Part shown: positions 1 to 5,103 of the stretch, one piece after another
How positions within the stretch are numbered: position 1 is the stretch's first letter
Layout of the letters: every line of letters starts with the position of its first letter
Assembly (NCBI GenBank): GCA_030744095.1
Contig: JASLRF010000178.1
Coordinates: 1-5,103, forward strand
Length of the DNA stretch: 5,103 nt
Source of the DNA: Pirellulaceae bacterium
GTDB lineage: Bacteria > Planctomycetota > Planctomycetia > Pirellulales > Pirellulaceae
Direction of reading: 5' to 3'
Made by a program: the position numbers and the translations under genes
The notes under the pieces: generated by a model
What the model was told of the DNA's origin: nothing
Seen by the model: only the letters and a program-made list of their open reading frames with translations
Databases searched by the model: none

Positions 1-1104
1 GTTGGACGAGCCTTGTCGGACTGCATTGGCAATGGGTTCGGGACGCGGTGCAACCGGCTGGGCCCCGAGCTTTGGTTCGTTAATTGCAACGACAGGGACC
101 ACTTCTTTGAGAGGACCCAACTCGATTCCCTCGCTCTCATCCATGATGTACAGTGTCTCAGTCGCCTCTGCTACTGGGATCCGTACCGGTGGAATCTTGT
201 CATTGGATGCGAAGCTTGTGGGCACGCCAAGCGAGTTGAATGCTCGCAACATATCCGTGACGCTGCTGTAACGTTGTTCTGGGTCTTTAAAGAGGGCTTT
301 GCGGATGACCGGGCGAAATCGCTCTGCCACCGCGTCGACATTGGGTTCGGCAGTCAGATGCTTCATGATGATCTCTTGGCTGCTCTCCCCTTCAAAAGGA
401 ACGCTGCCGCAGAGCATTTCATAAAGCATGATGCCCAAGGCGTAGACATCGATTTCCTTCCCGTACACGCCTTTGCCGATTTCCGGTGCCATGTAGTGGA
501 ATGTCCCGACGCTTTCCGTCTGGCCGCTTCGACGACTACACGAAATGTACTTGGACAGGCCGTAGTCGCCGATCTTGACGATGTCTTCATCGACGAAAAT
601 GTTGCCGGGCTTCAGATCGCGATGCACGATTCCATGATCGTGCAAGTAAGTGACGCCACTGGCAATTTGGCCAAACCAATCTTCAACTTCCGAGAGCGGC
701 ATACCGCTAGGATTGCGGTCAATCACATCCTTGAGACTCTCGCCGGTGATGTATTCCATCACGACCCAGGCCTGGCCTTCGTCGTCATATTTGATATCGA
801 ATAACGAAATCAGATTGATGTGCTTCAGATTGAGGCATTGGCTAACGCCACGGACCTCGACGTCCATGCTGCGTTGAACTCTTTTGAGGGCGACCTCTTT
901 GCCAGCATCGCTAATTGCAAAGTAGACATCGCCAAAGCCTCCGACACCAACACCCCGTTTGATAGTATAGCCATCAAGTGGGCGTGAACCCGTCGCATAG
1001 GCGAACTTCATGACGCCGCCCTTTGGCAGTTGTACTTGGTTGTCATTTGCGGCTTGTGTCACGTTCGGGCCGCCTTCTTCTAGAGTAGCGGCTGGGTTGA
1101 GCAT
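1..1104 (-). CDS. Hanks-type serine/threonine protein kinase, 3' end cut by window edge
   Basis: The reverse strand stays open for 368 codons from an ATG at 1104 to the left edge with no stop, so the C-terminus is missing. It phosphorylates Ser/Thr on unknown partners. Visible kinase motifs: glycine loop G53-V-G55-G-F-G58-D-V60, ATP lysine K74 in VALK, catalytic HRDLKPGN at 161-168, metal-binding DYG at 180-182 (Tyr in place of the usual Phe), APE at 206-208, the D219 of DVYALG and R278 near the domain end. All catalytic residues are therefore present and the kinase should be active. Residues after about 290 are Pro/Glu-rich linker; a membrane segment or sensor domain may lie beyond the edge. 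The ATG at 1104 has GGAGG ten bases upstream; an internal ATG at 1011 (MKFAYATG) is an alternative start closer to the domain. The start overlaps the end of the FHA gene, suggesting coupled translation. Confidence 0.93.
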   Translation of the reverse strand, partial: MLNPAATLEEGGPNVTQAANDNQVQLPKGGVMKFAYATGSRPLDGYTIKRGVGVGGFGDVYFAISDAGKEVALKRVQRSMDVEVRGVSQCLNLKHINLISLFDIKYDDEGQAWVVMEYITGESLKDVIDRNPSGMPLSEVEDWFGQIASGVTYLHDHGIVHRDLKPGNIFVDEDIVKIGDYGLSKYISCSRRSGQTESVGTFHYMAPEIGKGVYGKEIDVYALGIMLYEMLCGSVPFEGESSQEIIMKHLTAEPNVDAVAERFRPVIRKALFKDPEQRYSSVTDMLRAFNSLGVPTSFASNDKIPPVRIPVAEATETLYIMDESEGIELGPLKEVVPVVAINEPKLGAQPVAPRPEPIANAVRQGSSN

Positions 1105-2468
1105 TTGTCTAGTTCCTCCAGACTCATGGAGAAGTCGCTGCCGACGACGTGAGAATTCACCTCCAGGCGGCCGCGGCCATCACATAGCGCACCATCGATC
1201 TCGATGGAATCCATCGCTCGGCAGTACAATTCGTCATTTTGACGATAAAGAACCACGTCTCCAGACCAATCTCGGCAAACTACGTGGTTTTGCCAGCGGG
1301 GGCCAAGGACGCAGGATTCGGCCATCAACAGGACACCATCGGCCCAGGGCTGGGTTCGGTGCCGGCTGAGGAAATCCAATCTCGCCGAACCGCTGAGGGT
1401 GTGGGGGCGACGGAACCTCATACGGATTCCCTCGCCCAATTCGATTTCGTCACCGTCATCCAATATCGTCTTGGTTTGCACCGACTTTCCGGCGACGCGA
1501 ACTGCGTGGAGCGGCTCGAGCACGTAGCCCTCACCTTCCCGGCGTATTCGCACGTGGCGACGAGAGAGGTCGCCCAGGATCGGAACGTCGACGTTGTTAC
1601 CGTCGGATGCCTGTCCAATCACGATTTCGTCTGCCAGGCAGACTAGGTAGCCGCCAACGCCATCAACCCACAAGACGAATCGCGGGCCAGCAGTGACCGG
1701 TTGTTCCGGACGAGTGTATCGGCTGGGCGTCCACTCCTGCGTCTTGTTCGGCTGATACGAATCAGCCAGGCGCGTTCCGACCTTGGCCCATGCACGCCGC
1801 CGTGCGTCCCGAGCAAGTTGGCTTTCCGGAGCTAGCTCCAGCAGCTCATCGGCCAGCGACAAGGCGTCGGTCCACAATGACGCCGAAATGGCCCGATGGA
1901 GTTCCGCAGTCAAGTCACGGCTTGTGGCAAGCTTATCGCGACACAGACCTCGCTTGACTTCCAGGAATTGCAGCGATGGACGTAAAGCTACGGCGGCCGA
2001 CAATTGTGCCTCCGCGTCTGCGAACTTGCCACGTCGACACAGGTTTTCCGCTGATTGGACACGCTTGGCGATTTGCAGCAATGTTTCCAGTAACGCCGAT
2101 GTGCGCTTTGCGCTCTTAAGCTCTTCGAGTTTGGCGATCGCGCCGGCAACGTCTCCGCCGGCCAACAACTGTTCGGCGTGCCGGAGAGACGAGTCGACCA
2201 GGGCGCGGCGAGCGTCCAGAAGTTCTGACGTCTCGCCAGCGACTTCAGCTGCTGCTTGAAGGTCACGCCAGCCAGCGCTGAGGTCCGCATCGTAGGCGCT
2301 GCGTTGAGCCCTCTTGGCTAGTTGTGCCGCAATTCTGGCCGCCAGCCGTTTTCCCGGAAGGTACTGTGTCAGGTCATCGCAAACGAGAATCTGCTGGGCG
2401 TCGTTTAGACGTCCCGCCTTCAGAGCTTCCTCGGCTTCTCGTACTTTTAGTCGCCAACTCTGGAACAT
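1080..2468 (-). CDS. TPR-like and FHA domain protein, partner of the downstream kinase
   Basis: A 462-residue protein from the ATG at 2468. The N-terminal half (about 1-230) is alpha-helical and Ala/Leu-rich, with repeated helix pairs such as AEEALKAGRLNDA, AEQLLAGGDVAGAIAKLEEL and AENLCRRGKFADAEAQL, which look like degenerate tetratricopeptide repeats. Residues about 263-354 form a forkhead-associated domain, which in known members binds phosphothreonine peptides: VIGQ at 283-286, SRRH at 302-305, then VAGK at 325-328. The conserved Arg (here Gln286) and the usual Asn-Gly are replaced. Residues about 357-447 look like a second, more diverged beta domain. No signal peptide is seen, so it is likely cytoplasmic. 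It lies directly upstream of the kinase with a 25-bp overlap, suggesting it is a substrate or scaffold for that kinase. An in-frame GTG at 2516 would add 16 residues, but it has no ribosome site and sits just 17 bases after the preceding terminator's U-run, so I prefer 2468. Confidence 0.88.
   Translation of the reverse strand: MFQSWRLKVREAEEALKAGRLNDAQQILVCDDLTQYLPGKRLAARIAAQLAKRAQRSAYDADLSAGWRDLQAAAEVAGETSELLDARRALVDSSLRHAEQLLAGGDVAGAIAKLEELKSAKRTSALLETLLQIAKRVQSAENLCRRGKFADAEAQLSAAVALRPSLQFLEVKRGLCRDKLATSRDLTAELHRAISASLWTDALSLADELLELAPESQLARDARRRAWAKVGTRLADSYQPNKTQEWTPSRYTRPEQPVTAGPRFVLWVDGVGGYLVCLADEIVIGQASDGNNVDVPILGDLSRRHVRIRREGEGYVLEPLHAVRVAGKSVQTKTILDDGDEIELGEGIRMRFRRPHTLSGSARLDFLSRHRTQPWADGVLLMAESCVLGPRWQNHVVCRDWSGDVVLYRQNDELYCRAMDSIEIDGALCDGRGRLEVNSHVVGSDFSMSLEELDKCSTQPLL
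1115..1119 (-). promoter_or_regulatory. Ribosome binding site for the kinase gene
   Basis: GGAGG on the reverse strand, ten bases before the ATG at 1104 and inside the last codons of the FHA gene. It favours 1104 over the internal ATG at 1011 as the kinase start. Confidence 0.6.
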
Positions 2469-2533
2469 GATATCGACCGTGAGTTTGAGAATGACACGCC
2501 AGTGACAGATCGACACACCAAGAGACGATCCGG

Positions 2534-2566
2534 AAAAAAAAGGGCTCAGGCACCATGCCTGAGCCC
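2534..2566 (-). terminator. Intrinsic terminator of the coiled-coil gene
   Basis: A perfect 10-bp stem (2542-2551 GGGCTCAGGC with 2557-2566 GCCTGAGCCC) encloses a 5-base loop. On the reverse strand it is followed by eight U residues (2541-2534). It begins 17 bases past the coiled-coil stop codon, so it ends that transcript and separates it from the FHA-kinase pair, which must use its own promoter or readthrough. Confidence 0.95.
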
Positions 2567-2583
2567 CTGGCCTCAGTCGTGAA

Positions 2584-3390
2584 CTAATTGTTGTTAGAGT
2601 TAGATTTCACGAACGCTTCGATCTCAGGAAGACTCGTGCTGAAATACTCCGCGATCTCTTCGGAAACATCGCGATCCACTTCTGGCTCGTCCAGAGGGAT
2701 GCGGTCGAGCTGTTTGGCGTCCACATTCACCAGACGCTCAGCAACTTCGATCCGCGTGCTGATGTCAGAAATCAACTCCTGCGTACGAGACAATTGGCTG
2801 TCGTCGAACTTGAAGGAGCTACTCGTTTGAGCAACCTCGACCATCGTCAGACGGGCTTCCAAGTTCTCGACGTCCACTTCCAACTGACGCTTGGCGTCAA
2901 GCATCGTGTCGAGCTTCTCGCGAGCGGCCTTGAGGCCTTGCTGGCGAGCGAGCAGGATCTGCTGCTTAGCCTGTGTTGTCGCTTCTTGGGTCTTAAACTG
3001 ATTGAAGCGCGACGTCAGGTCGGATTTCACTTGCTTCGCGGTGAAGTTGTGGCCCGAGTAAACAAACACTTCGGAACCCGAATCCAAGTCGTTCTTCAAC
3101 CGAATGATGTCCGTTCGGTCCTTCGCCAGTCTGTCTTCGGATTGACTGACGTGCTTCTCCAAGCGGGCGACTTCGACTTCTTCCTGCGCGATACGACGCA
3201 AGTTCTTCTCGATCTCCGGACGAAGGTCCTCGATCATTCCACGGGCTCGCTTGAGTTCGAAGTCGAGCGACACGTTGTGCTTGACCGTGTCTTTGACTTC
3301 AGTCCAAGCTGTCCGGACATGGCTGCGACCGGCTAACAAGGCGGCCAATAGTGTCACAGCGGCTCCGACGATCGCAGTTTTCTTTAACAT
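2584..3390 (-). CDS. Membrane-anchored coiled-coil protein of unknown function
   Basis: A 268-residue protein. MLKK is followed by one hydrophobic segment (about 5-21, AIVGAAVTLLAALLAG), which reads as an uncleaved membrane anchor or signal sequence, since no clear cleavage site follows. The rest is charged and helical with heptad character: about 43-104, then a short non-coil insert containing VFVYSGHNFTAKQVKSDL (about 108-126), then long coils at about 127-188 and 200-228. The tail is acidic (LDEPEVDRDVSEEIAEYF) and ends in SNSNNN. The Gln/Glu/Lys-rich coils recall PspA/IM30-like or periplasmic scaffold proteins in shape only. I see no catalytic motif and name no function. From memory, similar proteins are widespread in planctomycetes, which I cannot check here. 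It has its own ribosome site and terminator, so it appears monocistronic. Confidence 0.88.
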   Translation of the reverse strand: MLKKTAIVGAAVTLLAALLAGRSHVRTAWTEVKDTVKHNVSLDFELKRARGMIEDLRPEIEKNLRRIAQEEVEVARLEKHVSQSEDRLAKDRTDIIRLKNDLDSGSEVFVYSGHNFTAKQVKSDLTSRFNQFKTQEATTQAKQQILLARQQGLKAAREKLDTMLDAKRQLEVDVENLEARLTMVEVAQTSSSFKFDDSQLSRTQELISDISTRIEVAERLVNVDAKQLDRIPLDEPEVDRDVSEEIAEYFSTSLPEIEAFVKSNSNNN

Positions 3391-3398
3391 CTCTCTGA

Positions 3399-3404
3399 CC
3401 CTCC
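3399..3404 (-). promoter_or_regulatory. Ribosome binding site for the coiled-coil gene
   Basis: GGAGGG on the reverse strand, eight bases before the ATG at 3390. The near-ideal sequence and spacing fix this start. Confidence 0.8.
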
Positions 3405-3594
3405 AATAAAGTAGTTGCTTTGCGTTAAATGTTGTTCGATTAAGAGCTTAGGCGGTGTGGGATACCGGGCTACATGATGGTGTTCGCCAGGGATACTGGA
3501 CTATTGGAAAGATTTGGTCCGGCTTGAGACTTTTTTGATAAGAATCCGGTTGCCCCGTGCTTACTTCCGAAATGGTGGGATATGTTGTCAGAAC

Positions 3595-3609
3595 GACATC
3601 ATTGATGTC
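3595..3609. repeat. Palindrome, candidate activator site (UAS)
   Basis: GACATCA and TGATGTC form a perfect 7-bp inverted repeat around T3602. A further half-site TGTC at 3586-3589 forms a second, overlapping inverted repeat with GACA at 3595-3598. The centre lies about 145 bp before the expected sigma-54 start, within the usual range for enhancer-binding activators. The role is inferred from position. Confidence 0.5.
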
Positions 3610-3614
3610 AGTTT

Positions 3615-3640
3615 GTTTGAAAAAGACACACCTTTCAAAC
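3615..3640. repeat. Inverted repeat, second candidate activator site
   Basis: GTTTGAAA (3615-3622) and TTTCAAAC (3633-3640) are perfect 8-bp inverted arms around a 10-base centre. It is AT-rich with no adjacent U-run, so an operator fits better than a terminator. It is centred about 120 bp before the expected sigma-54 start. Confidence 0.5.
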
Positions 3641-3721
3641 CGACCCGCGACTGGAATCCTGTGTCATAAGTCATTGAGACGTCGCGTGTTAGCGGTCGTG
3701 ATCGGCGGCCGGTAGCAATGG

Positions 3722-3737
3722 TGGCACGACAGTTGCA
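3722..3737 (+). promoter_or_regulatory. Sigma-54 (RpoN) promoter, -24/-12 type, driving the small gene
   Basis: TGGCACG-ACAG-TTGCA matches the RpoN consensus TGGCACG-N4-TTGCW at every fixed position, with ten bases between the GG (3723-3724) and the GC (3735-3736). Transcription should begin near 3747-3748, giving a leader of about 68 bases to the ATG at 3816. It lies in intergenic DNA on the same strand as a well-placed ribosome site. RpoN promoters need an ATP-dependent enhancer-binding activator; none is encoded in this window. The rpoN gene is also outside the window. Confidence 0.85.
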
Positions 3738-3802
3738 ACCAAATAGCGAGATCGCCTCGTCGAATAAACTCTCTCCAACCTCGGCACTTGTGAATTACCA
3801 CA

Positions 3803-3808
3803 AAGGAG
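3803..3808 (+). promoter_or_regulatory. Ribosome binding site for the small plus-strand gene
   Basis: AAGGAG, seven bases before the ATG at 3816. This site decides that the frame is likely translated. Just upstream, TTGTG and CACAA (within 3788-3804) form a short 5-bp inverted repeat that could be a minor control element. Confidence 0.7.
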
Positions 3809-3815
3809 AAGGGCA

Positions 3816-4016
3816 ATGACTCCTAATCCCAATTACTCAGCGCCAGAGGCGAAATCATCCGCCAACTTCAGCTCAGCTCTGCTCTGCGAAGTGACACTGC
3901 CTGATGGGTCGTTTGAGGAACTATCCTCGTGGCTGGACGACAGGCTGCTGTCGCTGGAGGCGAAGTTCGCGGATTTCTGCACGCCCAAGTCGTTATCGTC
4001 TTCTTTTGGGCGGTGA
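3816..4016 (+). CDS. Small protein of unknown function under a sigma-54 promoter
   Basis: A 66-residue protein I do not recognise. The first 20 or so residues are Pro/Asn/Ser-rich and probably disordered. Then come CEVTLPDGSFEE and an amphipathic stretch SWLDDRLLSLEAKFADFC (about 38-55), ending in TPKSLSSSFGR. There is no signal peptide or membrane helix, so it is probably cytoplasmic; two Cys (24 and 55) are present. Support for a real gene: an ideal AAGGAG ribosome site, an exact RpoN promoter 79 bases upstream, and preferred-looking codons (many CTG, GCG, TTC, AAG). Against it: 184 bp overlap the transporter gene on the other strand, with third codon positions coinciding, so codon bias alone cannot decide between them. 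The TPKS..R ending gives me an impression of small planctomycete proteins, unverified. If it is not coding, the transcript would be an antisense RNA against the transporter mRNA. Confidence 0.65.
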   Translation: MTPNPNYSAPEAKSSANFSSALLCEVTLPDGSFEELSSWLDDRLLSLEAKFADFCTPKSLSSSFGR

Positions 4017-4999
4017 TAACGCGTCGCCTTCGCGCTTTTCCTGGGCATTATCAGCAGCCCCAAGACGGTCAACGCCGAGCCCAATAGCAGGCCAAGTGAG
4101 ACGTTTTCGCCAAAAAACAGAACCCCTAAGACGGCCGCCATCGCCACCTGAGAAGCGTTGATGGCATTGACGAAGATCAACGACGTAATCTGCAACGCGC
4201 GTGTCAACGCGACGAAGGCAATGAAATTGCAGATGCCAGCCGCAACCATCAGCCCCCATTGATCGGCTGTTGTTTGTTCAATGCCCTGCCACCCTTGATG
4301 TTGCCAACCGAGCATACTCAGGCTGACGGCCCCGACCCCAGAAATCAGGAACGTAGTCGCCGCCACCGAGGCATTGGCGATTGCAGCTCGGCGAATCACC
4401 ATCCCCAGGATCCCGTAAGCGCAACCCGATATGCAGGCTGCCACGACAGCGATCGCGATCCGACGTGTGGATGCGGCCTGCTGGAGAATCGGTTGGTGAG
4501 CGTCGTTGGCACTCAATGAGAGAATCCAAATTGCCGCGACGATCAGCCCCAGGGAGAACACGGTGGCACGTGTAACTGACTCGCGTAGCCAAAGGCACCC
4601 CAGTACGACGCTCGAACAGATGATGGCGCCAAAACAGAGCGGCACAACAATGGCAAGCCCGACGATTCCCAGTGACCATTGAAACAGAACATTCCCGGCG
4701 AGTTGCATAAACAGCCCGGCAACCAGCAATTCAACGACGACTTTGGGGGGCGGAAACAGCCGATGACCACGATGCCACGACCAGACCAACCAAGGCAACG
4801 CGCCCGCTACTGTCGGCAGTGTCTTGACGCTCGAAACCCAAATCGGATCAAGCTCGGATTCGGCTGCTGCTTTTAAGAAGCCGTTGGCTGCGGTGTAGCC
4901 CACGGCCGAAACGCAGCCCAGTAGTGTGCCAAACAGCAGCTGGCGGCGCGCGACATCCGAAGCCGTTGCATCTGCCAGTGGTGGATTCGATCGGGTCAC
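3833..4999 (-). CDS. EamA/DMT-family transporter with an unusual C-terminal tail
   Basis: A 388-residue inner-membrane protein with about ten hydrophobic helices (roughly 21-40, 56-75, 87-106, 111-136, 144-162, 180-202, 210-230, 247-266, 270-293, 301-318), the 5+5 layout of drug/metabolite transporters. Each half shows the family's conserved acidic turn: WLRESVT at 137-143 and FFGENVS at 295-301. Family members export or take up small metabolites such as amino acids; the substrate cannot be told from sequence. The core ends near residue 320 (MPRKSAKATRYHR), as expected for about 300-residue relatives. Residues 331-388 add a Ser/Asp-rich disordered tail that is antisense to the small plus-strand gene. 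The start is a GTG at 4999 with only a weak ribosome site; the ATG at 5007 is out of frame and hits a stop after three codons. That stop overlaps the GTG as GTGA. Confidence 0.9.
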   Translation of the reverse strand: MTRSNPPLADATASDVARRQLLFGTLLGCVSAVGYTAANGFLKAAAESELDPIWVSSVKTLPTVAGALPWLVWSWHRGHRLFPPPKVVVELLVAGLFMQLAGNVLFQWSLGIVGLAIVVPLCFGAIICSSVVLGCLWLRESVTRATVFSLGLIVAAIWILSLSANDAHQPILQQAASTRRIAIAVVAACISGCAYGILGMVIRRAAIANASVAATTFLISGVGAVSLSMLGWQHQGWQGIEQTTADQWGLMVAAGICNFIAFVALTRALQITSLIFVNAINASQVAMAAVLGVLFFGENVSLGLLLGSALTVLGLLIMPRKSAKATRYHRPKEDDNDLGVQKSANFASSDSSLSSSHEDSSSNDPSGSVTSQSRAELKLADDFASGAE

Positions 5000-5041
5000 C
5001 GTCTCATTCTAGATGGACAACTCGTCAGCCGCCATCGGTGA

Positions 5042-5103
5042 GTTGCGATTCGAGTTGCTATACGGGTTGCTATACGGGTTGCTATACGGGTTGCTATACG
5101 GGT
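5042..5103. repeat. 12-bp tandem repeat running off the right edge
   Basis: One diverged unit GTTGCGATTCGA (5042-5053) is followed by four exact copies of GTTGCTATACGG (5054-5065, 5066-5077, 5078-5089, 5090-5101) and the first two bases of another. The unit length is a multiple of three, so several frames stay open. Leftward frames read Arg-Ile-Ala-Thr repeats ending at a TGA (4996-4998) that overlaps the transporter's GTG, or Asn-Pro-Tyr-Ser repeats ending at a TAG (5009-5011). Rightward, an ATG at 5013 leads into Leu-Leu-Tyr-Gly repeats. It may be the 3' end of an upstream gene or a noncoding minisatellite; I do not call a gene here. Confidence 0.95.

Larger units (their letters stand above)
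3391..3815. other. Divergent intergenic control region between the coiled-coil gene and the small plus-strand gene
   Basis: These 425 bases hold no credible long frame on either strand. Rightward they carry two inverted repeats, a sigma-54 promoter and a ribosome site, listed separately. Leftward they must contain the promoter of the coiled-coil gene, but I see no convincing -35/-10 pair. A direct repeat GGGATACYGG occurs at 3459-3468 and 3490-3499, 31 bp apart (about three helical turns), 69-109 bases before that gene's start, and could be an operator. No intrinsic terminator for the transporter gene is visible here. Confidence 0.7.

Noticed and set aside
13..804. 263-codon plus-strand open frame
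   Set aside because: It is antisense to the kinase domain, whose motifs are unmistakable on the reverse strand. It has no ribosome site and its protein has no family features.
1783..2259. 158-codon Ser/Ala/Arg-rich plus-strand frame
   Set aside because: Antisense shadow of the TPR-like part of the FHA gene. Its composition is typical of reading a GC-biased gene backwards.
2469..2516. GTG at 2516 as the FHA protein start
   Set aside because: No ribosome site, only 17 bases from the terminator U-run, and the added residues look unrelated to the helical repeats. Kept as an alternative only.
2794..3336. 180-codon plus-strand frame
   Set aside because: Antisense shadow of the coiled-coil gene, which has its own ribosome site and terminator.
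3586..3640. CRISPR-like repeat pattern in the intergenic region
   Set aside because: The repeats are two unrelated inverted dyads, not direct repeats separated by spacers.
4020..4038. CGCG-N7-CGCG followed by TTTT as a terminator for the small gene
   Set aside because: A 4-bp stem is too weak to call, and it lies within the transporter coding region.
4563..4577. TGGCACG resembling a -24 sigma-54 element inside the transporter gene
   Set aside because: The required TTGC at the -12 position is absent, and it lies within coding sequence.
4278..4679. 133-codon minus-strand frame inside the transporter
   Set aside because: It is a shifted reading of the transporter. The helices and conserved WLRE/FFGE motifs are in the other frame.
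5013..5103. Plus-strand frame starting MDNSSAAIGEL and entering Leu-Leu-Tyr-Gly repeats
   Set aside because: No ribosome site, and the repeat keeps several frames open regardless of coding. It cannot be supported from the part visible.

Overview
The window looks like a piece of a planctomycete chromosome, probably of the Pirellula/Rhodopirellula type. The reasons are a Hanks-type Ser/Thr kinase with a DYGLSK activation segment, a TPR/FHA partner gene directly upstream of it, and a membrane-anchored coiled-coil protein of a kind I associate with that group. The taxonomic call is inferred from protein style and no marker gene is present. Both ends are open. The left edge cuts the kinase and the right edge lies inside a 12-bp tandem repeat, so this may be a whole contig that broke at the repeat.

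Layout, left to right. (1) Positions 1-1104, minus strand: 5' part of a Ser/Thr protein kinase gene with a complete catalytic domain. It is not a listed complete frame because it runs off the edge. (2) 1080-2468, minus: TPR-like/FHA protein whose 3' end overlaps the kinase start by 25 bp, so the two form a tight signalling operon. (3) 2534-2566: a strong intrinsic terminator facing left, which ends the next gene. (4) 2584-3390, minus: single-pass coiled-coil protein with a good ribosome binding site. (5) 3391-3815: a long intergenic region with two inverted repeats and a textbook sigma-54 promoter pointing right. (6) 3816-4016, plus: a 66-codon gene with a strong Shine-Dalgarno site, the only plus-strand gene I support. 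(7) 3833-4999, minus: ten-helix EamA/DMT transporter whose odd Ser-rich C-terminal tail is almost entirely antisense to the small gene. (8) 5042-5103: 12-bp tandem repeat running off the window.

Working picture. The FHA protein and kinase are probably made together as a phospho-signalling pair. The coiled-coil gene is an independent unit closed by its own terminator. The most interesting part is the centre. An apparent sigma-54 promoter, with candidate activator sites about 120 and 145 bp upstream of its expected start, drives a small unrecognised protein divergently from the coiled-coil gene and convergently into the transporter gene. The same transcript would be antisense to the transporter mRNA.
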